Source: Bacteroidota bacterium
GTDB taxonomy: Bacteria; Bacteroidota; Bacteroidia; UKL13-3
Reading direction: 5' to 3'
Assembly (NCBI GenBank): GCA_027491355.1
Contig: JAIXWI010000022.1
Location: 1-64,000 of the forward strand
DNA length: 64,000 nucleotides
Shown here: in pieces, positions 53,510 to 63,763 of the stretch
Layout: every line of letters begins with the position of its first letter
Position numbering within the stretch: position 1 is the stretch's first letter
Made by a program: the position numbers and the translations under genes
Notes under the pieces: model-generated
Told to the model about the DNA's origin: nothing
What the model saw: only the letters and a program-made list of their open reading frames with translations
Databases searched by the model: none

Positions 53510-54094
53510 TTAATTTACAAATAAAGGAAACTGCACTTCAATATCTGTACTGCCCGTCTGAACTCCTTTGGTTTTAGGTTCGGAACTTGTGTAATGCTTT
53601 AATACACATTTTAAATTACCTGAACCCATTACATCGGGTGTGGTAATTCTGAACTTTAAGCCTAACTCCATGGCTGGGTTTTGTGTATCAAAATCTAATA
53701 CCTGCAACAATAAACTAGAAATGTTGCTAGTATAAACAAATCGATGAGAATTGGCATCCATACGTATGGCTTCGGTAACATTGTTTGCAGGAGTTTTGCT
53801 CTCATCTAAAACTTCTGTAAATACTTCATAAATTTTACCTTGTTTCAATAGCATAGAATCTACCATAATGGCAGTGCCTGGTCCACCAACTTGTTGCCAA
53901 ACATAGCTTACCGTGTCGGAAGTACCTGTTTCTATTACATGTAATTTAACAGTTGTAATCAACTCATTTTCATGGTCATGGTCATGATCATTGTGGTCAT
54001 CATGCTTAGAACATGCTGTTATACCTAACATAAAAAGAAAGGCAAATAGCAAGGTAAAGAAACTTAATGTGTTGTTTTTAATAGTGTTTTTCAT
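53510..54094 (-). CDS. His-rich lipoprotein paired with a TonB receptor
   Basis: 194-residue lipoprotein (signal and lipobox LGITAC, Cys28) followed at once by a His/Asp cluster (HDDHNDHDHDHEN), a likely metal-binding tail. The rest is one beta-sandwich-like domain I cannot name (LITTVKLHVIE...TSDTVSYVW...LGLKFRITTP). It starts 6 nt after the TonB receptor gene. By context it is a surface or periplasmic metal-binding accessory, most likely for zinc. Confidence 0.78.
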   Translation of the reverse strand: MKNTIKNNTLSFFTLLFAFLFMLGITACSKHDDHNDHDHDHENELITTVKLHVIETGTSDTVSYVWQQVGGPGTAIMVDSMLLKQGKIYEVFTEVLDESKTPANNVTEAIRMDANSHRFVYTSNISSLLLQVLDFDTQNPAMELGLKFRITTPDVMGSGNLKCVLKHYTSSEPKTKGVQTGSTDIEVQFPLFVN

Positions 54095-54100
54095 AAAAAA

Positions 54101-56434
54101 TTATATTGGAATGTGTAATCGTAAAATAAAATTAACACCGGGTTCATCTGTAAAATATCTAAACCTGCTTAGATAATCCCGGTAGTTTGTATTTAGCAGG
54201 TTGTTGATGGTCACATGTATATTCCAAGCTTTCCATTTTGGATGTACCAAATACGAAAAACCCATATTCAGTTGAAACAAGGCATAGGCTGCTGGCGGTT
54301 CTTTAAAATCTAATTGCGCTTTAAACCTGTGTTGCCTAGCTACCCATAAACTGCGCAACTCTGCATAGGGTTCAGCCATTTTTTTATAGCCATTAAATGC
54401 ATAAGCCAAGCTGTGCTCCATACTGTTGGCAGGCATTAAAAATATAGCTTCTTGTTCCCTCAAATCTTGTCCGTATAGCTGGCTAAACCTACTCTCCCAT
54501 TGCCACCCTAGCTCAGGCTTATATTTTAACGCAGCATCTACTCCCGCAATAAGCGCACTTGTTTGGGTAAACATAAAGGCAGGAAAAGCGCCGCGTATGG
54601 TTAGCATTGGAGCAGACAAGGGCCTTTTATAGGTATAGTTTTCAAACAGCTGCGCATACATGCTGCCTTCTATTTGCCAATTGTTATAGCTCTTTTTTAG
54701 GTCCCACTCCAACATCCAAGCGCGTTCTGGAACCAAATTACTATCGCCTATTTCAAAACTAGCCAAGCCATAATGCAAGCCAAAGCTATACAACTCATTT
54801 AAAGCAGGCGGTCGCCATGCACTTTGCAAGCTTATGGTATGCAGCCACTTTTGTTGGGTTTGTTTCGTGTAAGTTATTCCAACATTGAGTCCGTTAAAGT
54901 TTTTATCATACGAGAATGTGTTAGCAAATCTTCTAAAAATTGGCACATCCAATCTCCTATAATCGTACCTTAATCCTATACTCAAACTACTGCTTTCATT
55001 GTAATATTTAAGCATGCTAAAGGCCGCTAGGTTTACCGAATTAAAAGTTGGAATAATCCACTGCAATCCGGCAGTAATATTATTCTGAAAGCTTTGATTC
55101 AAACCAGATTTTAGCATCCAATGTCCGCCCCACTTTTTCTCTATTACCTGCTCTAATTGCCTACTCAATATTTCCAAATCTAGTGCAGCTCTTCCTTGTA
55201 AGGCTTGGTTGTATACCCTATCTGCATCAAATTCTTGCCTATCGTTTACTTGCTGCGAGTAACTCAATCGCAAGTTAGTATTGGTGCTTAGTTGGCAACT
55301 AAATTCGCTCATAAAAAGCACATGCTTAACTTGTTGAAAGGGCCTGTTTATTTGGTAGGTAAAGGGCAAAATAATCAAGGGGCTATTCGCTGCCAAGGCA
55401 CGATTTAAATCGGAGCTGTTCCCTAAGTGAGCCGCTTGTAAAATGGCTTGTTTGGTTTGGTAAATACTAAGGGTATTTTCCCATTTCCATTTTTTTGAAC
55501 CCACAAAACTTTGAAACATTCCTGCGTGTTCGGTAAAACCAGTATTGCTTAATATATAAGTTGGCGTTCTAGCATCTCCAGCCTTGCGGGTACTGGCTTG
55601 AATACGCCAGCCATATTGTATTTTTTTACCATACACAGATGCTAAGCGCAATGAAGCAGCACCTTGTCTGTTGTTACTTAATCCTTGTAAATACAAAGCG
55701 CCTTCTAAACCTTTTTCGCTGCGCCAAGGTTTTGGGTCAACGCGTATCACCCCGCCCATGGCTTCCGGACCAAATTCTACAGCAGCAGCGCCCTTGATTA
55801 CTGAAACAGAGTGGGCAATAAATGGGTCTAATTCCGGACCATGATCGTCGCCCCATTGCTGACCTTCAATGCGCGAATTGCCTTGCATGGTTACAATTCT
55901 TTGTCCGCTTAAGCCCCTTATCACAGGTTTAGCAATACCTCCCGCCGAGTTCATGGCTTTAACTCCGTTGATATTTTTGAGCAATTCGGCCAAATTTTGT
56001 CCGCGTCTTTTGTCAATTTCAGTAGCAAGCAGTTGGTGTTGTTTTCTGCCACTAAAAAGCCCCTTATTGGCTTCGGCTTGAACCAAGCCCTCATGCAAAT
56101 GAAAGGTCTCAGAGCACAGCTCGATAGTATAGCTTAACTGCTGTGGAATGCGTAAAAGCATATCACAGTGGTGGTAGCCCACGAAAGAAACATGCAATAC
56201 ATAATTGCCAACCAAAAGCTTAGGTAAAACTACAACACCTTGCTCATTACTAAGCCAGAGTTGCTTTTGTTTGTCCAAACTAACAGAAGCATAAGCCAAG
56301 GGCTCTTGACTAAGACTATCTATTATTTTTATGTGCAGTTCATACGCTTGTTGCGCCTTTACTTGCAAAAAGGAACCTAGGTTCAAACTGAAAAATAAAA
56401 TGTAATAAATAGCCTTGAAACGAATTGGTTTCAA
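54101..56434 (-). CDS. TonB-dependent receptor, probably for metal (ZnuD-like)
   Basis: 777-residue outer-membrane receptor: signal peptide (ending QVKAQQ), carboxypeptidase-regulatory-like domain (about 30-110), plug (about 135-240 with KPVIRGLSGQRIVTMQGNSRI, EGQQWGDDHGPELDP and AVEFGPEAMGGVIRVDPKPW), and a barrel ending in LHIPI. The GDDHGPE segment in the plug recalls zinc-type receptors. The His-rich lipoprotein downstream and His/Cys-rich exported protein upstream support a zinc or other divalent-metal role. Codon use looks somewhat richer in G and C than its neighbours. Confidence 0.85.
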   Translation of the reverse strand: MKPIRFKAIYYILFFSLNLGSFLQVKAQQAYELHIKIIDSLSQEPLAYASVSLDKQKQLWLSNEQGVVVLPKLLVGNYVLHVSFVGYHHCDMLLRIPQQLSYTIELCSETFHLHEGLVQAEANKGLFSGRKQHQLLATEIDKRRGQNLAELLKNINGVKAMNSAGGIAKPVIRGLSGQRIVTMQGNSRIEGQQWGDDHGPELDPFIAHSVSVIKGAAAVEFGPEAMGGVIRVDPKPWRSEKGLEGALYLQGLSNNRQGAASLRLASVYGKKIQYGWRIQASTRKAGDARTPTYILSNTGFTEHAGMFQSFVGSKKWKWENTLSIYQTKQAILQAAHLGNSSDLNRALAANSPLIILPFTYQINRPFQQVKHVLFMSEFSCQLSTNTNLRLSYSQQVNDRQEFDADRVYNQALQGRAALDLEILSRQLEQVIEKKWGGHWMLKSGLNQSFQNNITAGLQWIIPTFNSVNLAAFSMLKYYNESSSLSIGLRYDYRRLDVPIFRRFANTFSYDKNFNGLNVGITYTKQTQQKWLHTISLQSAWRPPALNELYSFGLHYGLASFEIGDSNLVPERAWMLEWDLKKSYNNWQIEGSMYAQLFENYTYKRPLSAPMLTIRGAFPAFMFTQTSALIAGVDAALKYKPELGWQWESRFSQLYGQDLREQEAIFLMPANSMEHSLAYAFNGYKKMAEPYAELRSLWVARQHRFKAQLDFKEPPAAYALFQLNMGFSYLVHPKWKAWNIHVTINNLLNTNYRDYLSRFRYFTDEPGVNFILRLHIPI

Positions 56435-56466
56435 AACTGAATATTTAACTAAATGTGAATACTAAT

Positions 56467-56877
56467 TTAAGCTGTAAAAAAGCAGCTGATTGGCGGACCT
56501 CTATTAGATGCTGCAGGCTGATGAATAGAACCGCAGTTGGGATTTGTATGTTTAAAAACATTGACCTGCTGAATCAAAATATTTTGAACCACCAAAGCCG
56601 TATGTTGATAGATTTTTAAGAAATGAAAAGTACAGGAAAAGCAATCGGGATGGGTTTGGGCAATATGGGTTTTGTGCTCACAAGGATGTAACAGAGAAAC
56701 CTGGCAAGCATATTCATCTAATTCGCAGTGGTGCTGTTCAGACTCATACTCACTCAACATAGCAGCTACGTGCTCATCGTGCTCATGCAGGTGCAAAGCA
56801 TTGTATGGAACTAGCGTTACTCCAAACAAGCACAAAAACAATAGGGCAATATGTTTGTTAAATTTATTCAGTACCAC
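56467..56877 (-). CDS. Small His/Cys-rich exported protein upstream of the TonB receptor
   Basis: Up to 136 residues. A hydrophobic N-terminus ([21 protein letters not shown]) looks like a signal peptide. The mature part is loaded with His and Cys ([33 protein letters not shown]), a clear metal-binding composition. No ATG is available: the frame opens at GTG (56877), but that codon coincides with the last base of a -7 box, so translation may begin at CTG 56871 or another near-cognate codon. It is first in the operon with the receptor and lipoprotein. Confidence 0.65.
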   Translation of the reverse strand: MVLNKFNKHIALLFLCLFGVTLVPYNALHLHEHDEHVAAMLSEYESEQHHCELDEYACQVSLLHPCEHKTHIAQTHPDCFSCTFHFLKIYQHTALVVQNILIQQVNVFKHTNPNCGSIHQPAASNRGPPISCFFTA

Positions 56878-56905
56878 AAATATAACAACATTTAAAACCG
56901 AACAA
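56877..56905 (-). promoter_or_regulatory. Promoter for the His-rich TonB operon
   Basis: Minus-strand TTG (56905-56903), an 18-nt spacer and TATATTTG (56884-56877). The -7 box touches the annotated GTG codon of the first gene. Confidence 0.5.
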
Positions 56906-56962
56906 GCGCTTTTAGGTTATATCCATAGAAAAAAGAATTATTTTCGTCCAAAATTTTATCAA

Positions 56963-58624
56963 ATGAGCAGAGTATTATATGCCGCAAAAGGCAACAAAAT
57001 AAGTTGTAAAGGTTGGATTCAGGAAGCTGCTTTGCGCATGCTTCACAACAATCTTGACCCAGATGTAGCAGAGCGCCCAGAAGAACTCATTGTTTATGGT
57101 GGTATAGGTAAAGCTGCCCGTAATTGGGAAAGTTTTGATTTGATTGTGAAAGCATTGCAAGACCTTGAAGACGATGAAACATTGCTGATACAATCTGGTA
57201 AGCCAGTAGGTATTTTACCAACCCACAAAGATGCGCCAAGAGTCATCATTTCAAACTCTATGTTGGTACCAAAATGGGCAAACTGGGAAACATTTCATGA
57301 ACTAGATAAAAAAGGCTTAATGATGTACGGCCAAATGACTGCAGGAAGTTGGATATACATTGGTTCTCAAGGAATTGTTCAAGGAACTTATGAAACTTTT
57401 GCAGAGGCTGCAAGACAACATTTTGGAGGAACTTTAAAAGGTACATTAACCGTTACAGCTGGTTTAGGTGGCATGGGTGGGGCTCAACCACTAGCAGTTA
57501 CCATGTGTGATGGTGTGTGCTTAGCGGCAGAAATGGTTGAATGGAGAATAAAAAAACGCTTGGAAACCCGTTATTTAGATGTCATGAGCCGTGACATTGA
57601 CCAAGCTATTGATATGGCTTTGGAGGCAAAAGCTGCTGGCAAACGTTTGTCAATTGGGGTAGTTTGTAATGTAGTAGACTTGTTAGAGAGACTGATTGAA
57701 AGAAACATCGTTCCAGATTTGTTAACCGACCAAACTTCAGCGCATGACCCATTGAACGGTTACTATCCGGAGGGCATAGCCGAGGAAGTAGCTGATAGAA
57801 TGCGCAAAACAGATCCTGAAAAGTACGTAAAAGTATCATTAGATACCATGGCTCATCATGTGAAGCTAATGATCCAATTGCAAGAAAAAGGATCAATTGT
57901 ATTCGATTACGGAAACAATTTACGTGGTCAGGCACATGACCTAAGAGCTGTAAAAAATGCTTTTGCATTTCCGGGGTTTGTACCTGCATACATCAGACCA
58001 CTTTTTTGTGAAGGTAAAGGCCCATTTAGGTGGGTTGCGTTGAGTGGAGACCCAAATGACATCTATGTAACAGACCAAGTGATGAAAGAGTTGTTTCCTG
58101 AAAACACCTCTTTACACAGATGGTTAGACATGGCAAAAGAGCGCATTGCATTCCAAGGATTACCTGCTAGAATTTGCTGGATTGGTCAAGGAGACAGAGA
58201 AAAAGCTGCTTTAGCTTTCAACCAATTGGTTAGAGAAGGTAAAGTTAAAGGCCCGATTGTGATTGGTAGAGACCATTTAGATACAGGCTCTGTTGCATCT
58301 CCAAACCGAGAAACTGAAGCCATGAAAGATGGCTCCGATGCCGTTGCAGATTGGCCCATTCTAAATGCATTGATAAATACCGCAGGGGGAGCAAGCTGGG
58401 TGAGTATTCACCACGGGGGTGGTGTAGGAATGGGATACTCTATTCATGCAGGAATGGTTATTTTGGCAGATGGAACTCCAGAAGCAGACAAAAGATTGAA
58501 GAGGGTTTTACACAATGACCCTGCAATGGGTGTCATCAGACATGCCGATGCTGGTTATGACATTGCAATTGATACTGCGAGAAAACACCGATTAGACTTG
58601 AAACAAAGACTTGAAAACAAATAA
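56963..58624 (+). CDS. hutU: Urocanate hydratase
   Basis: Converts urocanate to imidazolonepropionate in histidine breakdown, using NAD+ as a bound cofactor. 553 residues from the ATG at 56963. The open frame extends to 56672 upstream, but that part is Cys/Ser-rich antisense sequence of the neighbouring gene and is rejected. Family features: [77 protein letters not shown] and [15 protein letters not shown]. No other hut gene is nearby. Confidence 0.96.
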   Translation: MSRVLYAAKGNKISCKGWIQEAALRMLHNNLDPDVAERPEELIVYGGIGKAARNWESFDLIVKALQDLEDDETLLIQSGKPVGILPTHKDAPRVIISNSMLVPKWANWETFHELDKKGLMMYGQMTAGSWIYIGSQGIVQGTYETFAEAARQHFGGTLKGTLTVTAGLGGMGGAQPLAVTMCDGVCLAAEMVEWRIKKRLETRYLDVMSRDIDQAIDMALEAKAAGKRLSIGVVCNVVDLLERLIERNIVPDLLTDQTSAHDPLNGYYPEGIAEEVADRMRKTDPEKYVKVSLDTMAHHVKLMIQLQEKGSIVFDYGNNLRGQAHDLRAVKNAFAFPGFVPAYIRPLFCEGKGPFRWVALSGDPNDIYVTDQVMKELFPENTSLHRWLDMAKERIAFQGLPARICWIGQGDREKAALAFNQLVREGKVKGPIVIGRDHLDTGSVASPNRETEAMKDGSDAVADWPILNALINTAGGASWVSIHHGGGVGMGYSIHAGMVILADGTPEADKRLKRVLHNDPAMGVIRHADAGYDIAIDTARKHRLDLKQRLENK

Positions 58625-58664
58625 AAAATAACCCGATTTAAAATTTTAAATCGGGTTATTTTTT
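58623..58664 (+). terminator. Terminator after hutU
   Basis: A perfect 42-bp palindrome (21 + 21, no spacer) with core AACCCGATTTAAAA and A/T runs at its ends. It starts at the hutU stop codon. Confidence 0.85.
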
Positions 58665-58769
58665 GAGTAGATAGATGAGTAGATAGCTTTTCTGTTTTAA
58701 ATTTAGCTGAAAAGTCGTGTTGTCCGCTAAAATTAGTTAATTCGCTGTTCATTCCAATTCTTACTCAAT

Positions 58770-59603
58770 ATGTCAACGCAAACGTATAAACTATTCGATA
58801 TAAAATGTTCGATTGAATTAGCAGAGCTTCTGATTGCAGAGTTAAGTGCAATAGGTTTTGAAGGTTTTTTAGAAAATGACGAGGGTTTTGAAGCATATAT
58901 TTTAGCAACAGATTTAAACAGCAATCTGTTCCAAGAAATCTGTCAGCAATATGGTATAGAAGAAGAACAGGTAAACGAAAAAGACATTCAAAATCAAAAT
59001 TGGAATGCAGAATGGGAACAGAATTTTCAACCTGTACTGATAAAAGATACCATTAGAATCAGTGCGCCATTTCACCAACTGAGTCCTGCATATCCAATTG
59101 AATTGTTGATTCAACCTAAAACCTCTTTCGGTACAGGTCATCATGAAACTACGGCCTCAATTATGGAGCTCATGCTTGAAGAAGACATGACTCAAAAATC
59201 TGTTTTTGACTTTGGTTCAGGAACAGGTATACTTGCTATTCTTGCAAAAAAATTAGGTGCAACTTCACTTTTTGCCAATGATATAGATGATTGGGCATCG
59301 GAAAACATACACGAAAATTTGGTTTTGAATGAATTAGATGGAATTGAATTTAAAAAAGGTGGATTGGAAGTATTGGATGCGCACCAAAAATTCGACTTGA
59401 TACTCGCTAATATCAACAAAAATGTATTGATACACAGTTTTGATAAATTGTTTGCGCACAGTCATCCAAAGACTAAATTATACATTAGCGGATTTCTAGA
59501 AAAAGATTTGTCCGATTTAACCAATGCAGCTCAAACTGCAGGTTGGCAATTCAATCATGCTATTATAAATGGTGAATGGTGTGCAGCATGTTTCTCTGTT
59601 TAA
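58770..59603 (+). CDS. prmA: Ribosomal protein L11 methyltransferase
   Basis: Methylates L11 using S-adenosylmethionine. 277 residues: an N-terminal substrate-recognition domain (about 1-75) and a Rossmann methyltransferase domain with motif I FDFGSGTGILAILAKKLGA near 146-164, GTGHHETT before it, and the catalytic-loop LANINKNVL near 215. First gene of a likely four-gene operon (prmA, SRPBCC-GyrI, pepP, HAD phosphatase). Confidence 0.95.
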   Translation: MSTQTYKLFDIKCSIELAELLIAELSAIGFEGFLENDEGFEAYILATDLNSNLFQEICQQYGIEEEQVNEKDIQNQNWNAEWEQNFQPVLIKDTIRISAPFHQLSPAYPIELLIQPKTSFGTGHHETTASIMELMLEEDMTQKSVFDFGSGTGILAILAKKLGATSLFANDIDDWASENIHENLVLNELDGIEFKKGGLEVLDAHQKFDLILANINKNVLIHSFDKLFAHSHPKTKLYISGFLEKDLSDLTNAAQTAGWQFNHAIINGEWCAACFSV

Positions 59604-59651
59604 CCCAAATAATTTTAATATAAGTCAGATAAATGTTAACTTTATATTGAA

Positions 59652-60662
59652 ATGAAATTTGTAAGAATTGTACTCATCATTGTGCTCACTGTAATTGGTA
59701 TTGCAGGTGTAATTGGTATGTTTTTACCTGACAGTGCTAAAGTTGAGAGAACTATTTATATAAAATCTAGGGCAACCATTGTTTATAGTTTAATCAACGA
59801 CCTAAACCAATGGCCTTCTTGGAGTCCTTGGCACCAAATAGATCCAAATACTTTATGGAATTACAGCGAACCAGCAATAGGTAAAGGCGCATGGTATTCT
59901 TGGACCAGTGATAACCATAATTTAGGAACGGGTAAAATGACTATCGATGCAAGCATGCCCAATGAAAGAATAGATTTAACCTTGAGTATGAATGGTATGG
60001 GAAATGCACAATTACAATTCTTGGTTGAAGGCAGAGGTCCTCAAACCAAACTAAGTTGGGTGTTCAGCAAACAAATAGGCAACAATCCATATGCCAGGTA
60101 TTGGGGACTTTTGATGAATAAAATGATGGGGCCTGATTTTGAAAAAGGATTGGAAGCCCTTAAAGTCATTGCAGAAAAAAGAGGTGCCAAACCATTGATC
60201 ATGGGTCATGAAACAGATATTGTAACAATGGAGACCATGCAATACATAGGTACTCGTAAGCAAGTAAAGAAAGAACTATTGAACCAGTTTTTAGGAACTA
60301 GTTTCTCTAACATCATTGATGCCATCAAAAAACAAGAAGTCCCATTTAAAGGAACCCCATTCACCATTAATTATGCGGCCAAAAATAATGTTGTTGACAT
60401 TGAACCTGGCATTCAGATAGAAAGACCAATGCTCGAATCAGAATCTTTAAAACTTGGGAAAATAGATTCTTGTAAAGCATTTGTTGTTCATTATACAGGT
60501 CCATACAGTCAAATGGCTCCCATTTATGAAGCAACATTCAACTACTTAAAAGAACAATCTATCCAAGCCATTGGGGCACCCATTGAATTTTATATGAATG
60601 ACCCTACAATAGTCATTGACAGTACCCAATTTAAAACAGATATATTTTTCAGAATTCAATAA
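59652..60662 (+). CDS. SRPBCC and GyrI-like fusion protein, membrane anchored
   Basis: 336 residues: one N-terminal membrane helix (VRIVLIIVLTVIGIAGVIGMFL), a SRPBCC/START-like lipid-pocket domain (about 30-175, with IKSRATIVYSLINDLNQWPSWSPW), and a C-terminal GyrI-like effector-binding domain (about 190-336, METMQYIGTRKQV...VVHYTGPYSQMAPIYEATFNYL). Both domains bind small ligands in other proteins. The ligand is unknown. It lies 6 nt upstream of pepP. Confidence 0.85.
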   Translation: MKFVRIVLIIVLTVIGIAGVIGMFLPDSAKVERTIYIKSRATIVYSLINDLNQWPSWSPWHQIDPNTLWNYSEPAIGKGAWYSWTSDNHNLGTGKMTIDASMPNERIDLTLSMNGMGNAQLQFLVEGRGPQTKLSWVFSKQIGNNPYARYWGLLMNKMMGPDFEKGLEALKVIAEKRGAKPLIMGHETDIVTMETMQYIGTRKQVKKELLNQFLGTSFSNIIDAIKKQEVPFKGTPFTINYAAKNNVVDIEPGIQIERPMLESESLKLGKIDSCKAFVVHYTGPYSQMAPIYEATFNYLKEQSIQAIGAPIEFYMNDPTIVIDSTQFKTDIFFRIQ

Positions 60663-60668
60663 CTAAAA

Positions 60669-61958
60669 ATGAAATACGATACAATTAACGCTGAGTTGTT
60701 CATTGAAAACAGAAACCGTTTCAAAAAAGAATTAAATTCCAACTCAATAGCCATTTTCTTTTCAAATGACGAACATCCCTGGAACGGAGATGCAACCCAT
60801 CATTTCAAACAAAACAGCGATTTGTTTTGGTTAAGTGGTATTGATCAAGAGGATTCAATTTTGGTAATTTCTCCGAGCTGTCCTGTACCTGAAATGAGAG
60901 AGGCCTTGTTCATCAAAAGAACAAATGAACAAATGGTTATTTGGAATGGTCACAAACTAACCATTGACGAAGCCAAAGCTGTGAGCGGGGTTCAACATGT
61001 ATTCTGGATTGATGACTATGCTGCTAAAATTCACAGTGCTATCAATTATGCTCAAAACATTTATCTGAACTTGAATGAAAATGATAGAGCTGTGATACAA
61101 ACACCCTACAAAGATTTAAGAATGGCTTTGTCAATAAAAGAGCGCTATCCCTTACACCATTTTGAGCGAGCGGCACCCATTTTACAACGCTTAAGAAGCA
61201 TCAAATCTGAAATTGAATTGAACCTGATGAAGCAAGCCATTGCCATCAGTGATAAAATGTTTGCACGCTTGTTGAAATTTGTAAAACCCGGTGTTGCAGA
61301 ATATGAAATTGAAGCAGAAATTATACATGAGTACCTAAGGAACAGAGCAAACGGACATGCTTTCCATCCAATTGTAGCGAGTGGTAAAAACGCCTGTATT
61401 TTACACTATACCCAAAACAATGATACCTGCAAAAGCGGCGATTTGGTTCTTGTAGACAGTGGTGTTGATTACGCCAATTATGCAAGTGACATGACAAGGG
61501 TAATTCCTGTGAATGGTAAATTTACTAGCAGACAAAAACAAGTATACATGGCTGTTTTAAAGGTAATGAGAGAAGCAAAAAAACTCTTGAAACCAGGTGT
61601 GATGTTAATGGAATACCAAACTCAAGTGGGCTTAATCATGGAAAAAGAATTGGTTGATTTAAACCTGCTCAGCATGGATGATATTAAAAATCAAAATCCA
61701 AATTGGCCTGCGTACAAACGTTATTTCATGCATGGTACTAGCCATTTCTTAGGCATAGATGTTCATGATGTAGGTATGCGTTATGAACCTATGCAAGCAG
61801 GAATGACTTTTAGTTGTGAGCCTGGCATATATATTCAAGAGGAAGGCATCGGCATTCGTTTAGAAAATGAAATACTCATCACAGACAATGGTTGCTTAGA
61901 CTTAATGGAACACATTCCAATTGAGCCTGACCATATTGAAAGTTTAATGCACGCATGA
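60669..61958 (+). CDS. pepP: Xaa-Pro aminopeptidase (aminopeptidase P, M24B)
   Basis: Removes N-terminal residues before proline. 429 residues with the aminopeptidase P N-terminal domain (NELFIENR-like start, DATHHFKQNSDLFWLSGID) and a pita-bread catalytic domain. Metal ligands are in place: two Asp in VDSGVDYANYASDMTR (about 263-277), His in HGTSHFLGIDVHD (about 357), Glu in SCEPGIYI (about 387) and Glu in RLENEILIT (about 403). The stop overlaps the next start by 4 nt. Confidence 0.94.
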   Translation: MKYDTINAELFIENRNRFKKELNSNSIAIFFSNDEHPWNGDATHHFKQNSDLFWLSGIDQEDSILVISPSCPVPEMREALFIKRTNEQMVIWNGHKLTIDEAKAVSGVQHVFWIDDYAAKIHSAINYAQNIYLNLNENDRAVIQTPYKDLRMALSIKERYPLHHFERAAPILQRLRSIKSEIELNLMKQAIAISDKMFARLLKFVKPGVAEYEIEAEIIHEYLRNRANGHAFHPIVASGKNACILHYTQNNDTCKSGDLVLVDSGVDYANYASDMTRVIPVNGKFTSRQKQVYMAVLKVMREAKKLLKPGVMLMEYQTQVGLIMEKELVDLNLLSMDDIKNQNPNWPAYKRYFMHGTSHFLGIDVHDVGMRYEPMQAGMTFSCEPGIYIQEEGIGIRLENEILITDNGCLDLMEHIPIEPDHIESLMHA

Positions 61959-62614
61959 TGCTCAGTCAGATAGATACTTATTTATTTGACATGGATGGCT
62001 TATTGATAGATTCTGAGCCCTTATGGAAAAAAGCTGAAAAGGAAGTATTTGGAGCCTTAGGCTTACATTTAACAGACGATTTATTGAGGCAAGTAATGGG
62101 TTTCAGATTGAGCGAAGTGGTTGAATATTGGTACCATTACCAAGCATGGGAAAATCCTAATTTCAAAGCAACAGAGCAAGCAATCATTGATTGTATGATT
62201 GCGCAAATTCAAAATGAAGGAAAAGCCATGGATGGTGTTTATGAAGTATTGGAAGTATTGAAATCTAAAAATAAAAAAATTGCGTTGGCTTCATCCTCTT
62301 CTATGGTTTTAATTGAAGCAGTTGTAAGGAAATTAAATTTATCCGAGTGGATACCTCAATTGTTTTCAGCAGAGCATGAACCGTATGGAAAACCACACCC
62401 TGGTATATTTATCAGAGCTGCTAAAAGTTTGAATACTGAACCAAGAAATTGCATGGTACTCGAAGATTCTATGAACGGAATGTTGGCTGCAAAATCAGCA
62501 AGAATGAGCTGTACAGTTGTTCCGGACCCCATTCAATACGATTATCCAGAATGGTGTTTGGCTGATTATAAGTTTAAAAAGTTAAATGAACTGATTCCTT
62601 ATTTAAACGCATAA
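61955..62614 (+). CDS. hxpB: HAD-superfamily phosphatase, HxpB-like
   Basis: 219 residues, HAD subfamily IA. Motif I DMDGLLIDSE (nucleophile and acid Asp, about 12-21), helical cap, motif II Ser in LASSSS, motif III Lys in YGKPHPGIF, motif IV VLEDSMNGMLAA. Closest in pattern to hexitol-6-phosphate / 2-deoxyglucose-6-phosphate phosphatases; exact substrate uncertain. Translationally coupled to pepP. Confidence 0.9.
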   Translation: MMLSQIDTYLFDMDGLLIDSEPLWKKAEKEVFGALGLHLTDDLLRQVMGFRLSEVVEYWYHYQAWENPNFKATEQAIIDCMIAQIQNEGKAMDGVYEVLEVLKSKNKKIALASSSSMVLIEAVVRKLNLSEWIPQLFSAEHEPYGKPHPGIFIRAAKSLNTEPRNCMVLEDSMNGMLAAKSARMSCTVVPDPIQYDYPEWCLADYKFKKLNELIPYLNA

Positions 62615-62648
62615 AAAAGGCAGCTTCTTATTTGAAGCTGCCTTTTTT
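62613..62648. terminator. Bidirectional terminator between hxpB and the OmpA-like gene
   Basis: Perfect 15-bp stem, AAAAAAGGCAGCTTC (62613-62627) with GAAGCTGCCTTTTTT (62634-62648), and a 6-nt loop. Confidence 0.88.
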
Positions 62649-62663
62649 TAATGAATGAATCAC

Positions 62664-63617
62664 TTAACGCTTTTTATTGATGATTTTATACAACTCATCT
62701 AATTTGGGACTTAAAATAATTTCTGTTCTTCTGTTTTTTGCTCGTCCTTCAGCAGTTTCGTTATTGGCTTTGGGTTGATACTCTCCCCTTCCTGCTGCTG
62801 TTAATCTTTTGGGGTCTACAGCGTAATCGCTGCTCAATAAACGCACAATATTATTAGCTCTGGCTGTACTTAAATCCCAGTTGTCTGCAAATACAGCTGT
62901 TTTGATAGGTTTGTTATCTGTATGTCCTTCAACCAATACATCAATTTCTGTATTCTTATTCAATACCTCTGCTAATTTTTTAATTGCATCTAAACCTTTT
63001 TCCTCTACATCAGCACTTCCCGATTTGAACAATAATTTATCACTTAAAGAAACATATACCTTACCATTTTTCATTTCAACTGTCAATTCATCTGAGTTGA
63101 AACTCAACAACGCCTTTTTAACAATATCACTCAAGGCATTTGTTAATGAATCTTGTCTTTTGATGATGGCCTCCAACTCGGCTAATTTCTTTTCTCTTAA
63201 TTGAAGTAAATCACCTTTTTCTTTAAGTGCAACATTTAACTGTTCGGTCTTACTCATACTCGACTTGATTAAATCGGTATAGCGGTCATTCATATCTTGA
63301 TAATCATCAATTAGTTTTCTGTATTGAGCAGATAAATCTGATTTGTCTTTACTTAATTGTTGGTGAAGAGCCATTAAACTTCTGTACTCTTCACCCCTTT
63401 GAAAAGTATCTTTGTGAAATGCAATAACCATTGCATACAGGGAATCTCTTTGTTTGGTTGCCAATTCAAGTCTTTGAGACATAAACAAGTTATGCGCTTT
63501 TTCACTAACTTTCTTAGGGTCTTTAATTCTGCCCTTAGGCTCCAAATCTTGGGCTTGCGTATACTGAAAGGCTAATACAAAGGCCAATACAGCTGATAAT
63601 TTTTTAAGTGCTCTCAT
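62664..63617 (-). CDS. OmpA/MotB-domain peptidoglycan-binding protein with a coiled coil
   Basis: 317 residues: signal peptide (1-22, ending YTQAQ), a long coiled coil (about 40-165), and an OmpA-type domain (about 190-305) with VLVEGHTDNKP, WDLSTARANNIVRLL, LTAAGRGEYQP and AKNRRTEIIL. The peptidoglycan-binding Asp and Arg are present. No membrane barrel is seen, so it is likely a periplasmic spacer or tether between the envelope and peptidoglycan. It lies between two terminators as a single-gene unit. Confidence 0.9.
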   Translation of the reverse strand: MRALKKLSAVLAFVLAFQYTQAQDLEPKGRIKDPKKVSEKAHNLFMSQRLELATKQRDSLYAMVIAFHKDTFQRGEEYRSLMALHQQLSKDKSDLSAQYRKLIDDYQDMNDRYTDLIKSSMSKTEQLNVALKEKGDLLQLREKKLAELEAIIKRQDSLTNALSDIVKKALLSFNSDELTVEMKNGKVYVSLSDKLLFKSGSADVEEKGLDAIKKLAEVLNKNTEIDVLVEGHTDNKPIKTAVFADNWDLSTARANNIVRLLSSDYAVDPKRLTAAGRGEYQPKANNETAEGRAKNRRTEIILSPKLDELYKIINKKR

Positions 63618-63710
63618 AGCACGAATTTCTATGCTATGCTCTCAAGTAACAAACTAAAGTAGTTGTATTTATCCATATGAAACCGTGAAATGCCCAAATT
63701 TAAGAACAAA

Positions 63711-63745
63711 AAAAACGGATAGTAATTGGGTTACTATCCGTTTTT
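63711..63745. terminator. Terminator after secDF
   Basis: Perfect 15-bp stem, AAAAACGGATAGTAA (63711-63725) with TTACTATCCGTTTTT (63731-63745), around the loop TTGGG. On the minus strand it follows the secDF stop by 18 nt. Confidence 0.85.
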
Positions 63746-63763
63746 GTATAAGAAAGAATGAAA

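Noticed and set aside
56672..56962. Long N-terminal extension of the hutU reading frame
   Set aside because: It is the antisense of the His/Cys-rich gene, has Cys/Ser-rich low-complexity sequence, and urocanases begin at the ATG at 56963.
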